NCBI GenBank assembly: GCA_043736395.1
Contig: JAYTCQ010000099.1
Span: forward strand, 1 to 21,390
DNA length: 21,390 bases
Reading direction: 5' to 3'
Source: JAFDVL01 sp043736395
Lineage (GTDB): Bacteria; Acidobacteriota; Blastocatellia; RBC074
Positions 6,969 to 15,551 of this stretch are shown in pieces. A program made the position numbers and the translations under genes. Numbering within the stretch: the first letter of the stretch is position 1; each line of letters opens with the position of its first letter. The notes under the pieces were generated by a model. The model saw only the letters and a list, made by a program, of their open reading frames with translations. It searched no databases and was not told the origin of the DNA.

Positions 6969-9900
6969 ATGAGTACCAACACACTTCAAAGTTCTGCCGT
7001 AACGCAGGCGCGTCAGCTTTCACCACAAGCATTAATTGCACTCATTGAATCCGCTCATCAGGCAGCGGGGAATTTTCGTTATGACGAAGCTGTCGAAAAA
7101 CTCTCAATTGCCGTCCACAGCCGCTTTTTAACCGTCGAACAACGCGCCAAAGTTAACTGCTCATTAGCAGAAGCTTTAGAGAATCTTTCCCGGTACCGAG
7201 AAGCTCTGACCATTATGGCAGAGTACGAAGGGATTGTCGGCGAACGCAGCGATTTCACGGCGGAGACAATGTTTGAGTTGTGGTTGCGGATGGGATCGTT
7301 GCATGGATACACCGGCGATCATCCGCGAGCGATTTCTTATTTGAAATTAGCACTGTCTTTTGCTGAAGCGAAAGAGGCACAGGAAAAATTAGGTTTGTGC
7401 CATTATGTCATGGGGCGTATTTATCGCGCGATTGGTGAAGCGCAGTTTGCACGAGATCACCTGCAAATCGCATTACGTTTTAATCGTCATGTCAGTGAGT
7501 GGTTTCCACTGGCGCAGAGTTATTTGATGCTGGGCAATATTTGTTTAAGTGAAGGCGATTTGATGGAAGCGCGCGAAAACTTCGACCAATCTATCAAAAT
7601 CATTGGCGATCATCGTGCTCCGTTGTTGCTAGGGACAATTTATAACAATATTTCTAATATCATTCTTTTTCAGGAATTTGGGCAAGCCGGTGAAGGCATT
7701 GCCACTTTAGAGAAGGCCATTTTCTTCCTCAAAGAAGCCAAGCATGATCGGATGCTGGCTACCGCTTCTAGTAATCTTGGATATGTGCTAACTGTCATGG
7801 GCGACTGGGACAGAGCGGCTGAATTGCTGACAGGAGCTGTTGCCTTAGGTAAATCGGCGGGACATCTTGCAGTGCAAGGGTCAGCTCAAGATACATTAGG
7901 TGAACTCTTACTTTTACAAGGAAGAGTTGAGGAGTCAGAGCAGATATTGTTGAAAGCTATTTCTGTTCTAAAAAACGCGAGTATTCCTTACGCAGAGGTT
8001 CAAGCACATCAGACGCTAGGACGTTGTTATTTAGAACAAAGGAAATTTGATCTAGCCGAGAAATCATTCAAAGCACAATTTGATTTAGCTAAACGTGTTG
8101 AAGATAAACGCAATCGAATTTTAGCGCAGATTTATTTGGCACAGGTTCAAATTGAGAGCAAAAATTTTTCAGCCGCGCAGGAATTATTGAATGAAGTAAC
8201 AGAAGAGCTTGAAGTTTCGTCAAATGCCTCGACGATTGGTTTATTTCGGATTGTGAATGGAATGCTAAACCACGAGCTATCTCAGTTTGAAGAAGCGCGA
8301 CATGATTTCGGACAGGCAGTTACGGTGTTTTCGATTGTCAGAGACCCTTATCGTGAAGCCTACGCGCGATACTGTTTGGGAAAAACTCTGCTGGCAATGG
8401 GTGACGAAGGTCGTGGACGCGATGAGCTTCAGCAGGCGCATGCCACCAGTCGCCGACTTAAGTCAGAGCCACTAACAAAAAGGATCACGGCGATTTTGCC
8501 GGAAGCAGAAATCACTGCTCCAACTGATTTCATGACAAATGCTGGTGAAGTCAATCCGGCGATCATCTTACGTTTGACCAGGGCAGTTTCCTCGCGTGAA
8601 TTGCTCTTGAATGAATTGGTCACGTTATTGCACGAGATGACGAATGTGAGTCCAGTTATTATCTTTGAGCAGAAAGAAAATCAGTTGTTATCAGTGGCTT
8701 GCAACCGTGGTGGTGAAAAACAGATCGCCATGATTCGGAATAAGTATCAGAAAAAATTATTGTCGGCGACTTCGGATATCCGAAGAGAAATTGAACAGGC
8801 AGCGGCGGGTGGAATTGTTTACAAGTTACGTTCCAAAGAAGAACAATTTTTTGTTTTTTTAGGTTGTCATACTCCCTGCACAGTGCGACGGGAACAGGTC
8901 GAACCTTTATTTCGATTGACAGAAATGGGGTTGGCTTTAACTGAAAAACAGCGACAACTTTCAGCCCGCTCAAAAACTGATTCGGCAGCGGCTGAGACTT
9001 CTGCCGATGGCTTTATTTTTGCCAGCCCCGCCATGCAAGCTTTGGTGGCGAACATCAAGAAAATTCGCACCAGCCGTGTCACGGTTTTGATTACCGGAGA
9101 ATCCGGAACCGGCAAAGAAGTTGTCGCGCGCGCAATCCATAAATTCAGTGATCGGCGCGAAGCTCCCTTCAGTGCTTTCAATTGCACAATTGCTTCACCG
9201 GAAGTTGTGAACTCTCAACTTTTCGGACATAAAAAAGGATCGTTCACCGGAGCCATCTCTGATACGGTTGGTGTGATTAGCAGCGCAAACAAGGGTACTT
9301 TGTTATTGGACGAAATCGGCGATCTGGCGTTGGAAGTGCAGCCCAAGTTATTACGGTTTCTGCAAGATGGAGAGGTGCACCGGCTCGGCGATAATAAGCC
9401 GACGCAGGTAGATGTCCGCGTCATTGCCGCTACGAATGCGGATTTGGAAAAAATGGTGACAGAAGGGAAGTTCCGCGAAGACTTATATTATCGTCTGAAC
9501 ATTATTCGTTTTCGGATTCCACCGCTCAGAGAACGGCGCGAAGAAATACCAATCCTGATTGAGCATTACCTGACGATGTACTGCGAACAATCTGAGAAAC
9601 GGAATATCACGATTGAAAAGCGTACACTGGACTTAATGACCGTTTATGACTGGCCTGGGAATGTGCGCCAATTAGCCAATGAAATTCAACGTTTAGTCGC
9701 TTATAAGGATTCTGGTGAAATAATTACCGCCAAGGATTTATCAACGGCAATTTATGACGTGCGAAAGAAGGACGATTTAGAATTAAATGTATCTGCGGTG
9801 CCCCAGGTTCATACGCAACAGTCGATCAATGTTGCGTATGAACCTGGAGGGAAAACGCTGTCAGAAACTGTGGACGCTTTAGAAAGCCAAATTATTATGG

Positions 9901-10019
9901 ATTCCATGCGCCGTCACCACGGACATCGCGATTCCGTCTGTGAAGAGCTTGGGATTACCCGCAAAGGTCTTTATTTAAAACTTCGCCGATTACCTGGCAT
10001 TGATCTTTCAGGATTTTAG
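6969..10019 (+). CDS. sigma54-dependent transcriptional activator with TPR sensor, GAF-like and Fis HTH domains
   Basis: This 1016-residue cytoplasmic regulator starts with a long helical region (about 20-490) of tetratricopeptide repeats similar to those of MalT-like and STAND sensors. A GAF-like segment spans about 530-655. A sigma54-interacting AAA+ domain (about 683-920) has Walker A GESGTGKE (710-717), the GSFTGA form of the GAFTGA loop (757-762), Walker B LLLDEIGD (778-785), and the FREDLYYRLN and PPLRERREEI motifs. A Fis-type helix-turn-helix closes the protein (about 970-1012, with GITRKGLYLKLRR). The intact loop predicts real contact with sigma54, so the protein should open promoters with ATP. 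There is no phosphoacceptor receiver domain; ligand or protein binding by the TPR/GAF part is the probable input. Its place between the S8 and second M28 genes suggests control of these peptidases, but no -24/-12 site was found. The ATG at 6969 lacks a strong ribosome site. A perfect inverted repeat lies in its AAA+/HTH linker. Confidence 0.92.
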   Translation: MSTNTLQSSAVTQARQLSPQALIALIESAHQAAGNFRYDEAVEKLSIAVHSRFLTVEQRAKVNCSLAEALENLSRYREALTIMAEYEGIVGERSDFTAETMFELWLRMGSLHGYTGDHPRAISYLKLALSFAEAKEAQEKLGLCHYVMGRIYRAIGEAQFARDHLQIALRFNRHVSEWFPLAQSYLMLGNICLSEGDLMEARENFDQSIKIIGDHRAPLLLGTIYNNISNIILFQEFGQAGEGIATLEKAIFFLKEAKHDRMLATASSNLGYVLTVMGDWDRAAELLTGAVALGKSAGHLAVQGSAQDTLGELLLLQGRVEESEQILLKAISVLKNASIPYAEVQAHQTLGRCYLEQRKFDLAEKSFKAQFDLAKRVEDKRNRILAQIYLAQVQIESKNFSAAQELLNEVTEELEVSSNASTIGLFRIVNGMLNHELSQFEEARHDFGQAVTVFSIVRDPYREAYARYCLGKTLLAMGDEGRGRDELQQAHATSRRLKSEPLTKRITAILPEAEITAPTDFMTNAGEVNPAIILRLTRAVSSRELLLNELVTLLHEMTNVSPVIIFEQKENQLLSVACNRGGEKQIAMIRNKYQKKLLSATSDIRREIEQAAAGGIVYKLRSKEEQFFVFLGCHTPCTVRREQVEPLFRLTEMGLALTEKQRQLSARSKTDSAAAETSADGFIFASPAMQALVANIKKIRTSRVTVLITGESGTGKEVVARAIHKFSDRREAPFSAFNCTIASPEVVNSQLFGHKKGSFTGAISDTVGVISSANKGTLLLDEIGDLALEVQPKLLRFLQDGEVHRLGDNKPTQVDVRVIAATNADLEKMVTEGKFREDLYYRLNIIRFRIPPLRERREEIPILIEHYLTMYCEQSEKRNITIEKRTLDLMTVYDWPGNVRQLANEIQRLVAYKDSGEIITAKDLSTAIYDVRKKDDLELNVSAVPQVHTQQSINVAYEPGGKTLSETVDALESQIIMDSMRRHHGHRDSVCEELGITRKGLYLKLRRLPGIDLSGF
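9803..9847. repeat. perfect 18-bp inverted repeat inside the activator gene
   Basis: CCAGGTTCATACGCAACA (9803-9820) is the exact reverse complement of 9830-9847, with a 9-base loop. It encodes part of the low-conservation linker between the AAA+ domain and the Fis helix-turn-helix (about residues 945-960). The stem is too long to be an obvious coding accident. It may be a captured palindromic element, an operator for autoregulation, or an mRNA hairpin. Confidence 0.9.
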
Positions 10020-10041
10020 GGTTGGAGTCAGCACCGCGATC

Positions 10042-10056
10042 GGGAGGGAGGCGTCC
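10042..10056. repeat. GGGAGGGAGGCGTCC fragment of the GGCGTCC repeat family
   Basis: This intergenic 15-mer closely matches the complement of 4068-4081. A CATTCCCTCTC downstream (to about 10077) could pair weakly with its G-rich half. It is probably a decayed palindromic element after the activator gene. Confidence 0.35.
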
Positions 10057-10203
10057 TGATAACTGCATTCCCTCTCATCTTCTCGCAGTTACCTTAAAAT
10101 CACGATTATGAGAATGTCGCGGGCTGTTGACTTGCTATCAATCACGGTGCGCTTTAGACTTTATTATTACATTCATTTTATGCCCGATATTTTGATTTTT
10201 TCT

Positions 10204-10208
10204 GGAGG
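10204..10208 (+). promoter_or_regulatory. ribosome binding site of the second M28 gene
   Basis: GGAGG lies 9 bases before ATG 10218 and fixes that start over the earlier ATG at 10108, which is in another frame. Confidence 0.7.
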
Positions 10209-10217
10209 AAAGCAACG

Positions 10218-11915
10218 ATGTTTCGTAAACCACTCACTGCCTCAATCATTGTACTTTTATTATTCAGCTTTACGGTTCCCGCTCAGCCGCCAACACAATT
10301 GCCTGCAACGGCTCAGGCTGGCGGTGAAAAAGTTGATTTGGAAATGATGAAGAAAATCCGTGCCGAAGGCATGGAGCGCTCCAAAGTTATGGACACGCTC
10401 AGTTGGTTAACTGATGTTCACGGCCCGCGCTTAACCGGCTCTCCTCAGCTCAAGGCCGCGAACGATTGGACAATGAAGCGTCTGACCGAATGGGGTTTGG
10501 AAAATGCTCATCTCGAAGCCTGGGGGCCGTTTGGCAAAGGCTGGACGCTCGAACGTTTTTCAGCGCAGGTCATCGAACCGACTCCGTTTCCTTTGATTGC
10601 TCATCCGAAAGCCTGGACGCCCGGCACGAATGGCCCGGTCAGTGGCGAAGCGATGATGGTCACGATTCAATCGGAAGCCGACTTCGATAAATATCGGGGC
10701 AAACTGAAAAATGCTTTTGTGATGATTAATCCGATGCGCGAAGTCAAAGCTCACTTCAAAGCACAAGGTACGCGAATGACAGAGGAAGACCTCTGGAAGA
10801 TGGCTTCGGATGAACAGGAAGGCGGCGGACGTCAGTATTCTCCCGAAATTTTAGCTCGTGCCAGAGCCGAGCGCGCCTTCGCTCCCAAGCGCACAGCCTT
10901 TTTAAAATCAGAAGGTGTCGCCGGAATTTTGGATTCCGGTCGCGCTGGTGATGGCGGAACATTATTTGTCCAGCAAGGCGGCTCAGCCATGCGGCCTGAC
11001 GAAGTTCCTTCCGTGGTTGTCGCTATCGAACATTACGGTCGCATTATGCGAATGTTCGAAAAGGGAATTAAGGTCAAGCTCGAAATGAATACGCAGGTGA
11101 AGTTTTACGAGCAGGACAACATGGCCTACAACACGATTGCGGAAATTCCCGGCACTGACAAAAAAGACGAACTCGTCATGCTCGGAGCACATCTGGATTC
11201 GTGGCACGGTAGCACTGGAGCAACTGATAATGCTGCTGGATGTTCGGTTGTAATGGAGGCCGTTCGCATTCTGAAAACGTTAGGCGTGCAACCGCGTCGC
11301 ACCATTCGTGTGGCTTTGTGGACAGGTGAAGAACAGGGCTTATACGGGTCTTCAGCTTACGTGGCGAAACATTTTGGCGAACGTAAACCGCTGCCACCCG
11401 CAGCAGGACAGGAAGACTTACCTTCGTTTATGCGTCAACGCGGCCCGCTGGAAACGAGAGCGGATCATTCGAAATTGGCGGGTTATTTCAATCTTGATAA
11501 TGGAACCGGAAAAATTCGTGGTGTTTATTTACAGGGCAATGAAGCCGTTCGTCCAATCTTCCGTGCGTGGTTAGCTCCGTTTCGCGATTTAGGCGCGGCG
11601 ACCTTAACGATTAACAATACGAGCGGCACTGATCACTTGTCATTTGATGGAGTGGGACTGCCCGGGTTCCAATTCATTCAGGATGAAATTGAATACGATA
11701 CGCGTACGCACCATACGAACATGGATAGTTACGAACGAATTCAGCCAGAGGATATGAAGCAGGCTTCAGTCATCATGGCAGCCTTTATTTACAATGCTGC
11801 CATGCGTGATGAGAAGTTGCCACGCAAAGCTCTCCCCGGCACTGTTCAGCAGGCAGCGGTTCCGACCATGAGTAACAGCGGCGCAGCGGCAGGCGCGGGC
11901 AGAAGCAATAAATAA
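10218..11915 (+). CDS. secreted M28 family metallopeptidase (second paralog)
   Basis: This 565-residue protein has a signal peptide at about 1-22 (core ASIIVLLLFSFTVPAQ). The full M28 zinc and catalytic set is present: His325 and Asp327 in GAHLDSW, Asp337 in TDN, Glu371-Glu372 in TGEEQGLYGS, Asp427 in NLDNGTG and His499 in THHTNMD. It is a paralog of the gene at 2378 and shares TDKKDE, HLDSWH and PRRTIRVALW, but has its own insertions: a segment rich in basic and acidic residues at about 165-235 and one at about 388-415 (PPAAGQEDLP). These may alter substrate access. The family comprises exopeptidases; this one should act outside the cytoplasm. Its C-terminus is a Gly/Ala-rich tail. It lies about 200 bases after the sigma54 activator, so it could be transcribed with it or be a target. 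A GGAGG nine bases upstream supports the start. Confidence 0.92.
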   Translation: MFRKPLTASIIVLLLFSFTVPAQPPTQLPATAQAGGEKVDLEMMKKIRAEGMERSKVMDTLSWLTDVHGPRLTGSPQLKAANDWTMKRLTEWGLENAHLEAWGPFGKGWTLERFSAQVIEPTPFPLIAHPKAWTPGTNGPVSGEAMMVTIQSEADFDKYRGKLKNAFVMINPMREVKAHFKAQGTRMTEEDLWKMASDEQEGGGRQYSPEILARARAERAFAPKRTAFLKSEGVAGILDSGRAGDGGTLFVQQGGSAMRPDEVPSVVVAIEHYGRIMRMFEKGIKVKLEMNTQVKFYEQDNMAYNTIAEIPGTDKKDELVMLGAHLDSWHGSTGATDNAAGCSVVMEAVRILKTLGVQPRRTIRVALWTGEEQGLYGSSAYVAKHFGERKPLPPAAGQEDLPSFMRQRGPLETRADHSKLAGYFNLDNGTGKIRGVYLQGNEAVRPIFRAWLAPFRDLGAATLTINNTSGTDHLSFDGVGLPGFQFIQDEIEYDTRTHHTNMDSYERIQPEDMKQASVIMAAFIYNAAMRDEKLPRKALPGTVQQAAVPTMSNSGAAAGAGRSNK

Positions 11916-11941
11916 TTCGTACCCGAAAGTGTGACACTCTT

Positions 11942-11977
11942 AGTCCCGTAATGGTTTTGATTAACTATTACGGGACT
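11942..11977. terminator. perfect 11-bp hairpin after the second M28 gene
   Basis: AGTCCCGTAAT (11942-11952) and ATTACGGGACT (11967-11977) pair perfectly around a 14-base loop. It begins 27 bases after the M28 stop and ends 20 bases before the next start codon. It is a probable terminator or attenuator; the following TGTTA is only a weak T-run. Confidence 0.55.
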
Positions 11978-11997
11978 TGTTACAATACCGAGCAAAT

Positions 11998-12573
11998 ATG
12001 CACAAAGGTAGATTGGAAGCATTCAGTGACGGAGTGATAGCGATCATCATCACGATTATGGTATTGGAACTGAAAGTGCCGCACGGATCGGATTTAGCTG
12101 ACTTGCGTCCTCTCATTCCGGTTTTTCTAAGCTACCTTCTCAGCTTTATTTATATCGGGATTTATTGGAATAATCATCATCATCTTTTGCAGGCGGTTTT
12201 AAGCATTAACGGCGCGGCACTGTGGGCAAATTTGCATTTATTATTCTGGTTATCGTTGATTCCTTTCATCACCGGATGGATGGGAGAAAATTACTTTTCA
12301 CGTTGGCCGGTAGCACTTTATGGAATCGCACTTTTTATGGCAGGATTGGCTTATTACATTTTGGCTCGTGTGCTGGTCGCGCATCACGACCGTGATTCTC
12401 GTCTGACGCAGGCTCTCGGCTCCGATTTGAAAGGCATCATTTCGCTGGTGGTTTATGCCATTGCCGTTTTGATTTCAACCTATAGTCCGTTGTCTGCCTG
12501 TGCGCTTTACGTGTTGGTTGCTATTATGTGGTTGGTTCCAGATCGTCGGATTGAAAAGGCGCTGGCTAAATAA
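11998..12573 (+). CDS. TMEM175/DUF1211 family integral membrane protein
   Basis: This 191-residue protein opens with the family signature GRLEAFSDGVIAIIITIMVLE (residues 4-24), the first helix with the FSDG motif that lines the pore in TMEM175 potassium channels. Further hydrophobic segments lie at about 42-60, 73-95, 105-125 and 145-180, with the family's IYWNNHHHLL stretch at about 55-64. Bacterial members are one-repeat channels thought to conduct K+ in the cytoplasmic membrane. I chose ATG 11998 because homology begins there; an upstream in-frame TTG at 11977 would overlap the hairpin. The ribosome site is weak. The next gene follows about 20 bases after the stop. The family call is firm; ion specificity is inferred from the family. 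Confidence 0.88.
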   Translation: MHKGRLEAFSDGVIAIIITIMVLELKVPHGSDLADLRPLIPVFLSYLLSFIYIGIYWNNHHHLLQAVLSINGAALWANLHLLFWLSLIPFITGWMGENYFSRWPVALYGIALFMAGLAYYILARVLVAHHDRDSRLTQALGSDLKGIISLVVYAIAVLISTYSPLSACALYVLVAIMWLVPDRRIEKALAK

Positions 12574-12595
12574 ATTTATCTCCACGATGATTCAT

Positions 12596-14935
12596 ATGAA
12601 AAAACTTTTATTATTCGTTGCTGCCCTAATTTTATTGACTGTTACGGCTTTTGCGCAGGAATTTGAAATTCGCAATTATGACCTTAAAGCGAAAATTGCT
12701 CCTGAAGCGAACGCCGTGGAAGTTACTGCCAAAATGCGTGTCGTCAACCTGAACGGCAAAGAATTGGTAGACAAGTTGTTGCTCGGAACCAGAGATAAAC
12801 CGCGACTGTCATTTTTTCTGAATTCCAAAACAAATGTGAAGACAATGAAAGTGGGCGGTGTGGAAGTTGTTTTCAAAACTTCTGAGCAACCACGTCTGGG
12901 CGTCATGTCAGTTGCGACAGATATTACTTCCGCCTCAGCTTCGCTCCCTGAATTCGATGTTGAGCTGACCTATGTCATTAATTCTGAAAGAGGCGTCGGG
13001 CTAAGAATTTCAGGCTCGGAAAGTTATTTATTGCCGAGTAGTTTTTGGGTTCCGGTGAATCACAACCCATACGCCGAGCACGGAGCGGATACCGCGCCGT
13101 TCACGCTGAATGTCACTGCGCCTTCCAGTAAAATTATTTCTTCCGGCAACCGCAAAGACGAAAATACTTTTGAGCAATCGCTGGCCGCGCAGCCTTTCTT
13201 TTTTGCTGGAAATTACGAGATGACAACCGCGACGGCGGCGAAAAATGCGAAGGTGGAAATTTATGCGCCGCGCGGTTTGGATGCCAATGGAAAGCAACAA
13301 TTACAACGACTTTCTGAGGAAGCCGTCAAAATCATTAATTATTACAGTGAATATTTCGCAACGCCGCAAATGGGAGCTTTTCGGATTGTTTCGTCTTCAA
13401 CCGGCGGTTTGAATTTTGCCGAATCCGGCGGAGCTTCAATTGATGAAAGTTTCTTTCGTCGCAATATTATTGATCTAGGAACGATAGAATTATTAGCCTC
13501 GGCGGCGGCGCGTTCGTTTATTGATGGACGTGTTTTATTGCGCGGGCGCGGAGCCGGAATGATGCGCGACGGCTTACCAGTATATATGACGGCAAATTAT
13601 TTCGGCGTGCGTTTTGGTGAAGCCGAAAGAACTGCCGCTTTTGAAAGGTATCGGCGCGCCTATGAACCGTTGGCGCGTGGTTCGGATACGGCATTGTTGA
13701 TGCAAAGCTCGTATGATCGAAACTATACCACGGCGATGTATAACAAAGGCGCTCTCGTCTGGCGACTGATTGAAACGAAGCTCGGTCGTGCAACGTTTGA
13801 TGCGTACGTTCGTACGATGCTGGATCGTCAGCGTGTAGACGTTTTGTCGTTGACCGAATGGAAATCTCCGCTGTGTCGAGTCGCACGCTGTGCCAATGTG
13901 AAAAATGATTTGACGGTCAAAGGCACCGAGATGAAAGACATCTTTTTACAGTGGATCGAAACTGTGATCGGGCCTGATTTCGCAGTTGGGCAGCCGAAAG
14001 ATGCGGCAGGCGGAGTCGAATCCGCTATCGTTAATTTTGGCAGCGGAGATTTAACGGTTGACGTGAGTGCCACCACTGAATCTGGCGAAAAAATTAATCG
14101 CCCGGTTGCCGTCAAAGGCGGTGAATACGGGACGATCACATTTCCAACCGGCACAAAAATCAGCCGCATTGAAGTTGATCCTGACAAAATTTATCCGCAA
14201 AAAGATTACAGCAACGATGTTTATCCGCGTCGCCCTTCAACTGGAGATTTATATGGACAAGCTTCGTTAGCATTTGGAAAAAAAGAATATGCGATCTCTG
14301 AAACAAAATTGAAAGAGGCGCTCACCGCTGATCCAAATGCTTCGATTGTGCTGGCACTACTCGGACGTGTGCAGGTAATTCTCAACAAAAATGATGAAGC
14401 GCAGAAGGCTTTCAATGAGGCTTTAAAGCAAACCCCAATTTCATTGCAGGCTTTTGCGTGGTCGCATCTGGGACTCGGAAATATTGCGCTGCAAAAATCT
14501 CAATGGGCTGAAGCGGTGAATCATTTTAAATTGGTTTCGGCTTCGGAGCAGGATCAGGCAACAACAATTTCTGCGTTCGATGGAGCCTTAAAAGCAGAGC
14601 AAAGCGCGAAGTCAATTGTGATCCCCGAAGACGTTCGAGCTTTCATCAAGCAGCTCGACGATGCGTTATTGCAAGGCACGGCAGAAGCCTTGACCCCACT
14701 CGTTGAAACCAGCAACCTGCGCGAATTTGTCAAACGTGTCACGGCCAGTAAGCCGACGATTTGGGCGACTGAAATTATGCGCACGGAAGCACTGGATACC
14801 GAGCGAATTATCGTCGACGCCAACGTCAAAGTGAAGATCGTCGGACGCGAAGGAGCCGGACGTGCAATCTATGTTTTGTCCCGCGTCGGAGGCAAATTCA
14901 AGCTCAGCGAAGTTCCGGTTTTTGATGTGAAATAG
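12596..14935 (+). CDS. secreted M1 aminopeptidase-like protein without zinc site, fused to TPRs
   Basis: This protein of about 779 residues begins with a signal peptide (MKKLLLFVAALILLTVTAFAQ). The N-terminal 200 residues look like the beta-sandwich of M1 metallopeptidases. At about 270-335, where active M1 enzymes carry GGMEN, HExxH and NEG(F/L)xxY, this protein reads STGGLNFAESGGAS, then IELLASAAARSF, then RDGLPVYM (323-331). Both zinc histidines, the catalytic Glu and the NEG glutamate are absent. The M1-like helical part (LVWRLIETKLGRATFDAYV) is retained. Tetratricopeptide repeats follow at about 552-660, with a C-terminal alpha/beta domain at about 680-779. It is probably a non-catalytic peptide-binding or scaffold protein in the periplasm. 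The M1 link is structural reasoning from motif positions. ATG 12587, three codons upstream, is an alternative start. The gene is followed at 9 bases by the Uma2 gene, so the two are probably co-transcribed. Confidence 0.75.
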   Translation: MKKLLLFVAALILLTVTAFAQEFEIRNYDLKAKIAPEANAVEVTAKMRVVNLNGKELVDKLLLGTRDKPRLSFFLNSKTNVKTMKVGGVEVVFKTSEQPRLGVMSVATDITSASASLPEFDVELTYVINSERGVGLRISGSESYLLPSSFWVPVNHNPYAEHGADTAPFTLNVTAPSSKIISSGNRKDENTFEQSLAAQPFFFAGNYEMTTATAAKNAKVEIYAPRGLDANGKQQLQRLSEEAVKIINYYSEYFATPQMGAFRIVSSSTGGLNFAESGGASIDESFFRRNIIDLGTIELLASAAARSFIDGRVLLRGRGAGMMRDGLPVYMTANYFGVRFGEAERTAAFERYRRAYEPLARGSDTALLMQSSYDRNYTTAMYNKGALVWRLIETKLGRATFDAYVRTMLDRQRVDVLSLTEWKSPLCRVARCANVKNDLTVKGTEMKDIFLQWIETVIGPDFAVGQPKDAAGGVESAIVNFGSGDLTVDVSATTESGEKINRPVAVKGGEYGTITFPTGTKISRIEVDPDKIYPQKDYSNDVYPRRPSTGDLYGQASLAFGKKEYAISETKLKEALTADPNASIVLALLGRVQVILNKNDEAQKAFNEALKQTPISLQAFAWSHLGLGNIALQKSQWAEAVNHFKLVSASEQDQATTISAFDGALKAEQSAKSIVIPEDVRAFIKQLDDALLQGTAEALTPLVETSNLREFVKRVTASKPTIWATEIMRTEALDTERIIVDANVKVKIVGREGAGRAIYVLSRVGGKFKLSEVPVFDVK

Positions 14936-14944
14936 GGGAACGCG

Positions 14945-15526
14945 ATGTCATTACCAGCAAAATTTATTAACAGTGTGACCAGTGAAGAATATCTGGAAAT
15001 CGAAGCCAGCCACAAAGTCCGTCACGAATTAGTTGGCGGTGAAATGTTTGCGATGGCGGGTGCGAGCAATGCCCACAATATTATTGCTCTGAACGTTGCA
15101 GCTATTTTGCGTAATCATTTGCTCGGTTCCGGTTGTCGAGCATACATCGCCGACATGCGAGTAAAAATCGAAGCCGTAGATGATTTTTATTATCCTGATG
15201 TGATGGCAAGTTGTGAGAAAGCTACTGCCGGAAGTTTATTTCTGACGCAACCATTTTTAATTATTGAAGTCCTCTCACATTCGACCGCCAAAACGGATCG
15301 TCGTGAAAAATTAGCCGCCTATCGTCAGATCGTGAATTTGCGGGAATACGTCGTGATTTATCAGGATCAGAAGCGCGCCGAGCTACATCGCAAAGACGAA
15401 CGCGGCGCGTGGCAATCCGCGATTTTGGGCGAAAATGATTTGGTGTACCTTGAATCCTCTCCCAATGGAGCATTGACTTTGATGATGAATGATATTTACG
15501 AAGATGTTGAATTTATTGAATCCTGA
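14945..15526 (+). CDS. Uma2 family (DUF820) PD-(D/E)xK endonuclease-like protein
   Basis: This 193-residue protein shows the Uma2/DUF820 layout: a TSEEYLEIE start, RHELVGGEMFAMAGAS, the HNIIALNVAAILRNHL helix, then the nuclease-fold core with YYPDVM (metal-binding Asp), LIIEVLS (Glu) and TDRREKLAAYRQI...LREYVVI. The family has a PD-(D/E)xK fold, is expanded in cyanobacteria and other bacteria, and has no firmly established role; DNA cleavage is predicted from the fold. An AGGGG precedes ATG 14945, and the gap to the M1-like gene is 9 bases. The next gene starts 25 bases after the stop. No partner toxin, antitoxin or methylase is next to it. Confidence 0.87.
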   Translation: MSLPAKFINSVTSEEYLEIEASHKVRHELVGGEMFAMAGASNAHNIIALNVAAILRNHLLGSGCRAYIADMRVKIEAVDDFYYPDVMASCEKATAGSLFLTQPFLIIEVLSHSTAKTDRREKLAAYRQIVNLREYVVIYQDQKRAELHRKDERGAWQSAILGENDLVYLESSPNGALTLMMNDIYEDVEFIES

Positions 15527-15551
15527 ATCAAATTGAAAGTGATGAACTTTA

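Noticed and set aside
8135..8155. TTGGCAC strings (also near 126) as sigma54 promoters
   Set aside because: They lie inside coding regions and lack a correctly spaced TTGC element.
10108..10347. 79-codon ORF before the second M28 gene
   Set aside because: It overlaps the M28 signal peptide in another frame and has no ribosome site or family features.
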